In this document: positions 35,946-42,474 of the stretch, in pieces
Numbering within the stretch: position 1 is the stretch's first letter
How the letters are laid out: every line of letters begins with the position of its first letter
Assembly (NCBI GenBank): GCA_035530615.1
Contig: DATKUL010000001.1
Coordinates: 434,001 to 498,000, forward strand
Length of the DNA: 64,000 nucleotides
Reading direction: 5' to 3'
DNA from: Candidatus Paceibacterota bacterium
Lineage (GTDB): Bacteria; Actinomycetota; Actinomycetes; Nanopelagicales; Nanopelagicaceae
Translations under genes and position numbers: made by a program
Notes under the pieces: generated by a model
Databases searched by the model: none
What the model saw: only the letters and a program-made list of their open reading frames with translations
What the model was told of the DNA's origin: nothing

Positions 35946-36665
35946 ATGAAAAAACTTAATTTGAAACGTATAGCCGTCATCACAATGGCGGCAGCCCTAG
36001 TCGGAGGCGTTGTACTAGCCCCCGCAAGCAGAGCCGCTACAGTGAGTCGATACTTGTCGATATCAGCTGAGGGAACCGTCAAAGTGACACCCGACGCTGT
36101 CAGGATTAACGCAACTGTTACGTCCGTTGCAGGGACGAGTAAGGAAGCACTTGCTGCAACGGCCACATCAGCCGCCGCTGTACGAGCCGCTTTCCTTGCA
36201 AAAGGAATAGCTGCTAGAGACATTGCAACCCAGAGCGTCACGATCTACCCCGAATACAAATACACGCAAGATGGGGGCTCGGTACTCATCGGATACAGGG
36301 CAAGTCAAAATTTTGTTGTGGTAGTCCGAAAAGCATCGACTGCCGGAACAATTGTTGATGCAATCGTGGCGGCAGGTGGAGATAATCTCCAACTTAATGG
36401 TGTTACTCCATTTGTTCTTGACTCAAGTAAGGCAACGGCAAGCGCACGCACGATTGCAGTTAAGAATGCAAAAGCAAAAGCAGCATCGTATGCCTCACTT
36501 CTTGGAGTCAAACTAGGCAAAGTAAATCACTTGGTTGAAAACTCTTCGCCTTCGCCTTATCCACCAATAATGTCCGTTTCGAAGGACTCCGCAGGTTCTA
36601 CTGAAATTGATCTCGGATTGCAGGACGTGACTGTCTCAATCAGCGTTCAATGGGCGCTGAAGTAG
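35946..36665 (+). CDS. Secreted SIMPL (DUF541) domain protein
   Basis: A 239-aa exported protein. Residues 1-30 form a signal peptide (basic start KKLNLKR, hydrophobic core, cut near SRAA). The mature part is one SIMPL domain: it begins SISAEGTVKVTPDAVRINA and contains the repeated charged helices and strands typical of DUF541, ending QDVTVSISVQWALK. The family is an extracytoplasmic, oxidative-stress-linked group (BP26-like) of unclear biochemical role. It is monocistronic, with a strong terminator 14 bases downstream. Confidence 0.9.
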   Translation: MKKLNLKRIAVITMAAALVGGVVLAPASRAATVSRYLSISAEGTVKVTPDAVRINATVTSVAGTSKEALAATATSAAAVRAAFLAKGIAARDIATQSVTIYPEYKYTQDGGSVLIGYRASQNFVVVVRKASTAGTIVDAIVAAGGDNLQLNGVTPFVLDSSKATASARTIAVKNAKAKAASYASLLGVKLGKVNHLVENSSPSPYPPIMSVSKDSAGSTEIDLGLQDVTVSISVQWALK

Positions 36666-36678
36666 CCAAATTGTTAGT

Positions 36679-36716
36679 AAAACCGCCCCGTCAGCACCTT
36701 TTGATGGGGCGGTTTT
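36679..36716 (+). terminator. Intrinsic terminator after SIMPL gene
   Basis: An 11-bp perfect stem (AAAACCGCCCC with GGGGCGGTTTT) and a 16-base loop. The T-run is part of the right arm, so it can act in both directions. Confidence 0.88.
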
Positions 36717-36757
36717 ACTGCGCGGTGCAATAAAGGTACGATTTGCGAGCCTCAAAC

Positions 36758-36830
36758 GTCCCCATCGTCTAGGGGCCTAGGACATCGCCCTTTCACGGCG
36801 GTAACACGGGTTCGAATCCCGTTGGGGGCA
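36758..36830 (+). tRNA. tRNA-Glu (TTC)
   Basis: A complete 73-base cloverleaf. The anticodon TTC is in CTTTCAC, the acceptor GTCCCCA pairs with TGGGGGC, and the T arm is ACGGG TTCGAAT CCCGT. No encoded CCA. First of three tRNAs. Confidence 0.97.
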
Positions 36831-36884
36831 CTGGTCTCTATCCGAGGTACTCGCGCATACTCTGCGCGGATACTGATAGAGCGA

Positions 36885-36958
36885 GGCCTGGTAGCGCAGT
36901 TGGTTAGCGCGCCGCCCTGTCACGGCGGAGGTCGCGGGTTCAAGTCCCGTCCAGGTCG
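36885..36958 (+). tRNA. tRNA-Asp (GTC)
   Basis: A 74-base cloverleaf with anticodon GTC in CTGTCAC. The acceptor GGCCTGG pairs with CCAGGTC (one wobble), and the discriminator base is G as expected for aspartate. Confidence 0.97.
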
Positions 36959-37007
36959 CAAGAGTTTGGTGTCGTACAACTGGATTGGCCGACGCTGAAA
37001 TCTTGGA

Positions 37008-37081
37008 GGCTGGGTAGCTCAGTTGGTACGAGCGCGCGACTGAAAATCGTGAGGTCGACGGTTCGATCCCGTCCCTAGCCA
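37008..37081 (+). tRNA. tRNA-Phe (GAA)
   Basis: A 74-base cloverleaf with anticodon GAA in CTGAAAA. The acceptor GGCTGGG pairs with CCTAGCC (one G-T). Its 3' half is duplicated at 40400-40438, which marks it as the integration site of the adjacent island. The gene itself stays intact. Confidence 0.97.
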
Positions 37082-37082
37082 C
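37035..37082 (+). other. attL-like site (3' half of tRNA-Phe)
   Basis: The segment running from the anticodon stem to the base after the acceptor stem recurs at 40400-40438. The last 29 bases (37054-37082) are identical, and 37035-37044 is an additional 10-base match. This is the usual crossover region of tyrosine integrases in tRNA genes. Confidence 0.82.
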
Positions 37083-37152
37083 TCAACAGAGGCAGGTCAC
37101 ACGCCTAATTTCTTTTATTCCACATCCCTATTCAGTTGTAAATCATCCAAAC

Positions 37153-37172
37153 TGCTAACACTTTGCTAACAC
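37153..37172 (+). repeat. Two direct copies of TGCTAACAC
   Basis: TGCTAACAC occurs at 37153-37161 and 37164-37172, 11 bases apart (about one helical turn). A third copy is at 40281-40289, near the other end of the island. The arrangement resembles integrase arm-type binding sites. Confidence 0.5.
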
Positions 37173-37240
37173 CAGTACCCGGGGCATTGACATATCACGT
37201 AGGTTTCTTTCGAACCGAGCCTCCCGAAAGGAAACACATT

Positions 37241-37261
37241 ATGGCGAGTACGAACAAATGA
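37241..37261 (+). CDS. Possible 6-codon leader peptide
   Basis: ATG at 37241 opens a six-residue frame (MASTNK, then TGA). AAAGGAAA lies just upstream at good distance, and its TGA overlaps the ATG of the next gene as ATGA. It may be a translational-coupling leader, since the following gene has no ribosome-binding site of its own. It could also be a remnant of a longer gene lost in rearrangement. Confidence 0.35.
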   Translation: MASTNK

Positions 37262-37644
37262 CCATCGTATGGCAGAAAGTTGTAGAACTACTGAATACCG
37301 GCGGATTCATACCTGCAGTAATACTCGTCGGACTATTAATCTTCAAAGATCAAGTAATAAAGTGGAGCGATTTTCTCCGTGAAGAGCGCAGGACTCGGAA
37401 GACGGATAAGTCGAACCTGATACAAAATGCCCGTTTTTTAGCCAGTGGTTACAGAAAGTCCGACCCCGCCAAGAATAGAGTCGACTTCACCGACGAGCAG
37501 GCATACATGGCTATCAGCTCTTACTTAGACGAGAGGGAGCGACTATTCATTCAACACCAGGATTCTGCGAATTTCCGCGAACGTCTAGAACGGCTCAACA
37601 ACGAGGTGAGCAGGTTAGCAAGGAAGTGGAAGGTCTACATCTGA
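37258..37644 (+). CDS. Small membrane protein of unknown function
   Basis: A 128-aa protein that I do not recognise. Residues about 13-30 (GGFIPAVILVGLLIFK) form one transmembrane segment. The rest is highly charged and probably helical, with a likely coiled coil near the C-terminus (about residues 85-125). The N-terminus would be outside or membrane-embedded and the tail cytoplasmic. It is island cargo located beside the attachment site. Its start overlaps the end of a six-codon frame that has the better ribosome-binding site. Confidence 0.5.
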   Translation: MTIVWQKVVELLNTGGFIPAVILVGLLIFKDQVIKWSDFLREERRTRKTDKSNLIQNARFLASGYRKSDPAKNRVDFTDEQAYMAISSYLDERERLFIQHQDSANFRERLERLNNEVSRLARKWKVYI

Positions 37645-37694
37645 GAGTGCATCCTCAAGGCTTCGCTATGGACTTTCGTTTTGAGTAAATTCAC

Positions 37695-38233
37695 TTACTC
37701 CACAGCCCTCGCAAAAATGATCGATGCGTTCTCTGCTTGTTGATTGGTGACATGGGCGTAGGTGGTCGCCGTAGTCATGGCATCCCAGTTGCCTAGTCGT
37801 TGAGCGACCACATTAAGCGGAGTCCCGGCTTCAAGAAGTACGGCCGCATGGAAGTGTCGGAGATCGTGAAAACAGTGAGAAGTTCTCCCTTGCGAGCGCC
37901 GGAGTAGATCGCCAATCGAAAGAACGCGAAAAGTCGGTGATCATTCAATGCTTCAAGAAACTTCTTCGCTTCTTCCCTTGTGAAGGGATCCAATCGCCGG
38001 GGAGTCCCTTTGGGAAGTTGAACTTTCTTTGCTGGATTGATCGCAAGCAGTCCGTCCACTTCGACGGCATAGGAGAGAGCCTTCTTCAAGATGGAAGCGT
38101 GGTACTGCACCGTTCTAGCTGATAGCAGCTCGCCATCCTCATTCCTAAATGATGGAAAGATAATCCCACTCATCGGAATAATTGACGGCGGAGACCAAGG
38201 GAAAGAATCACTCGGGGTTTCGGCAAGGGCCAT
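37695..38233 (-). pseudogene. Decayed tyrosine integrase
   Basis: A phage-type site-specific recombinase with an internal deletion and frameshift. The upstream part (from 38233) encodes the end of the core-binding domain (LSARTVQYHASILKKALSYA) and the first catalytic box SGARKGELL. The sequence then jumps, in another frame, to the second box FHDLRHFHAAVLLEAG and on to GNWDAMTTATTYAHV with the nucleophile Tyr, ending at the TAA at 37695-37697. Normally 45-60 residues lie between the boxes, and these are missing. The N-terminus is also short or absent. It lies near attL, as expected for the element's own integrase, and is almost certainly inactive. Confidence 0.82.
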
Positions 38234-38386
38234 GACCCGAAGTATGAATTTCTAAATCCAGCAATCCCACCTACTCATGTGCGCGCCGAAGTTGCACGAG
38301 TGAGGGGCGTGATCTGTACAAAAAGAGAACCCTGAGGTGCCCGAGCAATTGGTTGCAGTTAGCCGTCTATCGCATAAGCGTCCCCT

Positions 38387-38460
38387 AAATCGAGGGCTCC
38401 TTCCCGTGCGTTCTAGGTCGCCCAATCCTCGATTTCCACCGAAATTCACAGAAAATCGAG
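38387..38460. promoter_or_regulatory. Three AAATCGAG/CTCGATTT sites upstream of ImmA gene
   Basis: AAATCGAG at 38387-38394, CTCGATTT at 38428-38435 and AAATCGAG at 38453-38460. The first two match over 9 bases in opposite orientation, and the third lies just before the -35 box of the predicted promoter. This fits an autoregulatory operator of the XRE-domain protein encoded downstream. Confidence 0.45.
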
Positions 38461-38472
38461 AGGGTCTGGACT

Positions 38473-38501
38473 TTGGATTTTCCGAAGTCATCGGGTACAG
38501 T
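38473..38501 (+). promoter_or_regulatory. Leaderless-type promoter of the ImmA-PIN pair
   Basis: TTGGAT at 38473-38478, a 17-base spacer and TACAGT at 38496-38501. The ATG at 38509 is 7 bases past the -10 box, so transcription would start at or next to the start codon. No ribosome-binding site is seen before the ATG, consistent with a leaderless mRNA. Confidence 0.45.
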
Positions 38502-38508
38502 CCCAATT

Positions 38509-39732
38509 ATGGCCGAGGAACTGGGAACCAGAATCCGCATGTTCAGAGAACGGCGCGGAATGTTGGCGAGGGAATTAGCCGAAGTCCTTGATCTATCGGA
38601 AGCCACCATTTCCGAAATCGAAAACAACAAAAGGCCAGTGAAGGCCTACGAAATTGCAGAAATTGCAGATGCTCTAGGAATATCCGCGATCGCGCTATTC
38701 AATCCCGAGTCTTTTTCCTCCTCAATTCCGGTGTTCGCAAGGGTGGGAGATTCAAGCCTCAGCACGGAGAAAGTGCAAAGAGCGGTGCGATGGTACGCGG
38801 ATTTCAAGGAAATTCTGGATCCATATGTTCAGCGGAATTTAGAATTAGTTGATGCTCGACCAAGGATCGAGATTGATAGCGACTACCTCGAGAAATCCAA
38901 GAAGTTGGCCGGTTGGTGCAATGACAATTTTGGTGATTGGCGCGGGTCGGAAGACAAATTCATGGCGCTCAAACTGGAGATTGAACAGAAATTTGCGTTC
39001 GATGTCGTCTTAATCGACGCAGGAGAAAACGAGATTCTAGGAGCCAGTCTCACGTCTTTTGAGTTTCCAATCATTTTTGTTAATTCGTCTATCTTAAAAC
39101 AACGAGCCCTGTTCACCTTGGCGCACGAACTTGGACACATGTTAAGCGTTACAGATTCTTCGCTGATTCTTGATCATGAATTGAAAGACAAAAATAGCGC
39201 TGAGAAATTTGCTAACGCATTTGCCGCAGAATTCTTAATGCCATCCAACCTTGTTAAACAGAGTTTCAAGACTCATAAATTTGCGGGGCAAGCGTTTGAA
39301 GAACTGCTAAGAGTTTGCGGGGTGAGTTGGCAATCTCTTGTGTACCGTATTCACAACCTGGGAATAATAGATGCCAGCGTAAGATCAGCCCTTCTCCAAG
39401 TCGGAGCGATCGGCTACCAAGGGCACGTTCATCGTCGCGACAACCTAGAAGTGGACCTGCTACCTCATGAAATACCCCTTAACGCTGCCCCTGGAAGCAT
39501 TCTTGCTGAAGCAGCAAAGAGAGCCTTCATCGCTGGGGATTTGGGGCTCAACCCAACGATTTCGATGTCCGGCTTTACTGAGGAACAATTAATTAACTTG
39601 TCCCCTATGCCGGATAAATCCACACCCGACCGCGAACTAGAAGTTGAACTTGAAGCACTCAAGAACATCGCCAGTGACTCAGAAAATTCCCAAGCCGATG
39701 AATCTATGGATGAAAATCGAGTCTACGCGTAA
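38509..39732 (+). CDS. XRE-HTH/ImmA-IrrE metallopeptidase protein
   Basis: A 407-aa protein with an N-terminal Cro/CI-type helix-turn-helix (residues 5-62; LDLSEATISEIENNKRPV) and a zinc protease domain of the ImmA/IrrE (DUF955, COG2856) family. The protease motif is HELGH at residues 206-210, with the downstream segment EKFANAFAAEFLMP expected to supply the third metal ligand. Such proteins act as antitoxin/repressors that are cleaved or that cleave a partner. The PIN-domain gene follows after two bases, so the two form a pair. The ORF opens at 38473, but the ATG at 38509 begins where HTH family members do. Confidence 0.88.
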   Translation: MAEELGTRIRMFRERRGMLARELAEVLDLSEATISEIENNKRPVKAYEIAEIADALGISAIALFNPESFSSSIPVFARVGDSSLSTEKVQRAVRWYADFKEILDPYVQRNLELVDARPRIEIDSDYLEKSKKLAGWCNDNFGDWRGSEDKFMALKLEIEQKFAFDVVLIDAGENEILGASLTSFEFPIIFVNSSILKQRALFTLAHELGHMLSVTDSSLILDHELKDKNSAEKFANAFAAEFLMPSNLVKQSFKTHKFAGQAFEELLRVCGVSWQSLVYRIHNLGIIDASVRSALLQVGAIGYQGHVHRRDNLEVDLLPHEIPLNAAPGSILAEAAKRAFIAGDLGLNPTISMSGFTEEQLINLSPMPDKSTPDRELEVELEALKNIASDSENSQADESMDENRVYA

Positions 39733-39734
39733 CC

Positions 39735-40268
39735 GTGGCTCAACCAGTTATTTATGACACCTGCTTATTGAGCCATATGGCCGAAATTGATCGATTACCA
39801 GTGTTGGAATACCTGTATTCAGATCGACCAACACCGAGATGGACGCCTGCCGTCAAGCGTGAAGTTGTAAAAGGCACGAAAGTCCCCAGAAGCCGAGATT
39901 TCTGTCATAGAATCCTGAACCTGACGTGGTTGGAAGATCCGATTGAGCCAAAAGATACTAGCGCGGTTCTCTATCTGCGGAGTCAACTGAGTAAGTCTGA
40001 TCAGTCTCAATCCGCAAATATGGGTGAGGCAGAGAGCATAATCTTGGCGAGAGAAGTATCCGGAAGTTTTATGACCAATGATTTTGGTGCCTATGGGTAC
40101 GCTGGAAGAACGGAGTACTTGGGTACAAGTCGGGTGCTGACAGCTTGCGATGCCCTCCACGAGGCATACAACTACAACCAGATGAGTCTTTCGGACGTTG
40201 AGCAGGCGCACGACCAGATTAGACTTGAGAGGAACATGATTTGTGAATGCCAATTCAAGTCATCGTAG
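39735..40268 (+). CDS. PIN-like nuclease-domain protein (DUF4411-like)
   Basis: A 177-aa protein beginning with GTG two bases after the ImmA gene. It has the acidic residues of a PIN-type ribonuclease: D8 in VIYDTCLLS, E98/E100 in MGEAESIILA and D116 in FMTNDFGAY. The GEAE motif is typical of PIN toxins, and DUF4411 proteins are known partners of XRE-COG2856 genes in predicted toxin-antitoxin pairs. The likely function is cutting RNA when freed from its partner. Activity is inferred; the fold assignment rests on the motif order and spacing. Confidence 0.72.
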   Translation: MAQPVIYDTCLLSHMAEIDRLPVLEYLYSDRPTPRWTPAVKREVVKGTKVPRSRDFCHRILNLTWLEDPIEPKDTSAVLYLRSQLSKSDQSQSANMGEAESIILAREVSGSFMTNDFGAYGYAGRTEYLGTSRVLTACDALHEAYNYNQMSLSDVEQAHDQIRLERNMICECQFKSS

Positions 40269-40280
40269 GTTTCCAGAAGT

Positions 40281-40289
40281 TGCTAACAC
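40281..40289 (+). repeat. Third TGCTAACAC copy, right end of island
   Basis: Identical to the two copies at 37153-37172. It lies 120 bases before attR, where a second set of integrase arm sites would be expected. Confidence 0.45.
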
Positions 40290-40322
40290 TAAGCAGAAAA
40301 TCATGCGAAGCCCAAGGGAAGT

Positions 40323-40364
40323 GTGACCCATTCCCAAGCAAATTCACGCCTAGAAATGGGTCAC
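40323..40364. terminator. Inverted repeat after the PIN gene
   Basis: The 10-bp arms GTGACCCATT (40323-40332) and AATGGGTCAC (40355-40364) are perfect, with a 22-base loop. No T-run follows. It may be a weak terminator for the toxin operon or a binding site for recombination proteins. Confidence 0.4.
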
Positions 40365-40399
40365 TAGGGGATGCCAGAGATCGTATGAAACAAGCCGAC

Positions 40400-40438
40400 C
40401 GCGACTGAAGTCGACGGTTCGATCCCGTCCCTAGCCAC
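40400..40438 (+). other. attR-like site (tRNA-Phe remnant)
   Basis: The 29 bases at 40410-40438 equal 37054-37082, and 40400-40409 equal 37035-37044. The nine bases AATCGTGAG that separate these blocks in the real tRNA are missing here. The fragment has no 5' half and cannot make a tRNA. Confidence 0.82.
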
Positions 40439-40448
40439 AACCATTTTC

Positions 40449-40502
40449 CAACACAGAAGGCTCGGCCCCGACATTAATGTCGGGGCCGAGCCTTCTGTGT
40501 TG
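40449..40502. terminator. Perfect 54-bp palindrome, bidirectional terminator
   Basis: Two perfectly complementary 27-base arms with no loop (centre ATTAAT). The core is GC-rich (GGCTCGGCCCCGACAT and its complement). It ends 12 bases before the stop of the ice-binding gene and starts 11 bases after attR. It would terminate that gene on the minus strand and, before island insertion, the tRNA operon on the plus strand. There are no long T-runs, so its strength relies on the stem. Confidence 0.7.
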
Positions 40503-40514
40503 CGCTAATCGGAC

Positions 40515-42026
40515 CTAATCCCTACCAGAGTTGTGGCCTCTATTTATAGTCACTAGCGATCCAAGCACTGGCAGCGCCGGCACTCCTGCAACTATGGTGC
40601 CAGTAAAACCAATAGCGAAACTGGTTATGGGCCGAGACTTTTTGCTATTGGAATTTGCAGGTACCGTGAACTTGACCGTCACATTTGTTGCTCCTGTTGT
40701 AACGGCCTGCCATTTTCCACTGTGACCTGTCCGATTCCAAGCATAAAGAACTCCGCTTCCAGTTGCGGTCCCGGCGCCGTTAACGGATGAATAAGTGTTC
40801 AACGCCCCTTGGAATCTCCACTGCCGTGGCACCGTCCAGGTAACCTTGCCCGCAACCGCGGTTGAAGTGTCGAAAGTTGGAAGAGCCGATTTAATGAGAA
40901 GGTTGAAGCTGGCTCTCCCGAATGGAGAGATATAGGATCCTGCCCCGCTGACAACAACGCGGGATTGGACCTTCTCCTGAGTTCCAACAACCAACTCCAC
41001 TGGGTTGCTGGTGGAGGCCAGGCAGTAGCCATCACCCGGATAGGTTGCCAGCAAGTGATACTCGCCGTTTATCCAATTGGTGGTTACGACCGGACTTGTG
41101 AGTGGATAACTTCCCACGACTCCGGTTAATGGATTCTTATTCAAGGAAAATGAAATCGGTCCAGCACAAACTCCAGTACCAGATTTCGGAGATGCAACGG
41201 CGCTCAGAGTCAAAGTGGCACCGGGTTGAACACTGCCTGATGATGGGCTAGTTATTTGAACCCTGGTTTCCACCTTATTCGCGGTGCACGGTGACTTGAT
41301 GATTGAGTTTGCATTCAACGCCACTGAGCCACCCAGCGACAGAATGCGCCCCAACACCTTGGCATTTGCCCCGCCGGTGAAATTCGAATTTGTCAAAATC
41401 GTGCCTTTGAAATCTGAATTTGCGCCCAGCGTCGTAGTAGTCCCCACTTGCCAAAACACATTACATGCTTGTCCTCCATTGACGATATTGACCTGGCTTG
41501 AAGCGGCAGTATTCAGACTCATAGGGGTTTGCAAGATGAAGACTGCGTTGGGATTTCCTTGTGCGTCAAGTGTCAGTGTCCCAGTTACTCCCAAACCCGT
41601 TGGATTGGTGTAAATACCAGGAACCAAAGTTTGACCTCCAAGATCCGCCGTAAACACGGAAGCTGGCGCTGCAACAACAGCTAAGGAGTACGCAGTTGCC
41701 AGATCGGTCTTAGCTGCGATAGCCGTCGCATCGCCGAAATGATACGAACCAGAGAGTGAGAGTGTTCCGCTATCTGAATAGGTTACCGTCGGATATATGC
41801 CAAGGTCACCTTGGATTGTCGTTGCACCAGTGTTTGAAATCCCACCACCTGCTAACACTGCAAAGTTATTTGCCTGTCCAAGGGAAATAGCAGTTGCGGC
41901 AGATGCGACTGGGGTCGCAATTACCATGAGAGTTGTTGCGACCATAGAGATAATTGCCGCATAAGCAAATCTCGCCTTTCGCATCTTTTCTTTGGCTTCT
42001 TTAGCGATCTGAGTTTTTATGTTCAT
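40515..42026 (-). CDS. Secreted ice-binding-type protein (DUF3494)
   Basis: A 503-aa exported protein. The start is the ATG at 42026, four bases after GGAGAG; the ORF extends 12 bases further. A basic N-terminus and a hydrophobic core (about residues 22-45) form the signal peptide. Residues about 45-245 are the DUF3494 ice-binding domain: NNFAVLAGGGISNTG, GDLGIYP, GIYTNPTGLGVTGTLTLDAQ and GTILTNSNFTGGANAKVLGR. A probable Ig-like domain follows (about 255-355), then a beta-rich C-terminal region. No LPXTG or membrane anchor is visible, so it is probably released. The family includes both true ice-binding proteins and adhesin-like relatives. Confidence 0.85.
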   Translation of the reverse strand: MNIKTQIAKEAKEKMRKARFAYAAIISMVATTLMVIATPVASAATAISLGQANNFAVLAGGGISNTGATTIQGDLGIYPTVTYSDSGTLSLSGSYHFGDATAIAAKTDLATAYSLAVVAAPASVFTADLGGQTLVPGIYTNPTGLGVTGTLTLDAQGNPNAVFILQTPMSLNTAASSQVNIVNGGQACNVFWQVGTTTTLGANSDFKGTILTNSNFTGGANAKVLGRILSLGGSVALNANSIIKSPCTANKVETRVQITSPSSGSVQPGATLTLSAVASPKSGTGVCAGPISFSLNKNPLTGVVGSYPLTSPVVTTNWINGEYHLLATYPGDGYCLASTSNPVELVVGTQEKVQSRVVVSGAGSYISPFGRASFNLLIKSALPTFDTSTAVAGKVTWTVPRQWRFQGALNTYSSVNGAGTATGSGVLYAWNRTGHSGKWQAVTTGATNVTVKFTVPANSNSKKSRPITSFAIGFTGTIVAGVPALPVLGSLVTINRGHNSGRD

Positions 42027-42054
42027 GTTTCTCTCCATAGTGTCATTACTTTGA

Positions 42055-42087
42055 GAACCTGTAACACCTACTAGGGGTGGTAGGTTC
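42055..42087. promoter_or_regulatory. Hairpin in leader region of ice-binding gene
   Basis: GAACCT (42055-42060) pairs with AGGTTC (42082-42087), with an inner pair CACC/GGTG. It lies about 30-60 bases upstream of the ATG on the minus strand. This could be a structured 5' leader, for instance a temperature-sensitive one, but no function is shown. Confidence 0.3.
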
Positions 42088-42168
42088 CTAACGAATGGGG
42101 TTTCGCTAGGTCTCTAAGATAGGCACCGTATCCTTAAGTCATTCTGTGAAAATATTGTCAGAACTCTG

Positions 42169-42453
42169 TTATAAGAGTCTGGGATCACCACTCAATTCGT
42201 CAAGCCGCATCTGCAAGGCGTCCGAATCTGCATCTATGACAAGCCGCTTATCTCTAGTCAATTCACCATGCACGATTGAGATATCCCGCGCTCTCACGCC
42301 GAACGCCTTAGCCACTTCTTTGAGTACCGCCTCATTGGCTTTACCGTCGACAGCCGGAGCTTGAACCGCCACGATCAGCCGTGGAGGGTCTCCAACGGTG
42401 CCTCCAACTCTATTTCGCTTGGCGTTTGGCCTTACACGAATTTCTATTAACAC
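42169..42453 (-). CDS. DUF167 family protein (YggU-like)
   Basis: A 94-aa protein of the UPF0235/DUF167 family: IRVRPNAKRNRV at the start, VDGKANEAVLKEVAKAFGV in the middle and the C-terminal SGDPRLL. Its function is unknown in the family. The start is GTG at 42453. It stands alone between the ice-binding gene and a membrane-protein gene. The length matches the family. Confidence 0.85.
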   Translation of the reverse strand: MLIEIRVRPNAKRNRVGGTVGDPPRLIVAVQAPAVDGKANEAVLKEVAKAFGVRARDISIVHGELTRDKRLVIDADSDALQMRLDELSGDPRLL

Positions 42454-42474
42454 TAATTTGCCTTAAGAATAAAG

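Larger units (their letters stand above)
37083..40438. mobile_element. Small integrated island in tRNA-Phe
   Basis: About 3.36 kb bounded by the tRNA-Phe 3' end and a second copy of it. Contents in order: arm-type short repeats, a small membrane-protein gene, a decayed tyrosine integrase, an XRE-ImmA protease gene and a PIN-domain gene. There are no replication or transfer genes. Because the integrase lacks part of its catalytic domain, the element is probably immobile unless a related integrase acts in trans. Confidence 0.85.

Noticed and set aside
36777-37082. A 101-aa minus-strand ORF across the three tRNA genes
   Set aside because: It is the antisense reading of tRNA-Glu, tRNA-Asp and tRNA-Phe; such frames (with strings like GIEPSTSRF) are known artefacts.
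37793-38233. An intact small integrase gene
   Set aside because: The catalytic part after GARKGELL is in a different frame, and a large segment is missing, so it is annotated as a pseudogene.
40255-40440. A 61-aa minus-strand ORF at the island end (GTGSNRRL)
   Set aside because: It starts in the antisense of the tRNA-Phe remnant, so it is not a gene; it only confirms the attR copy.
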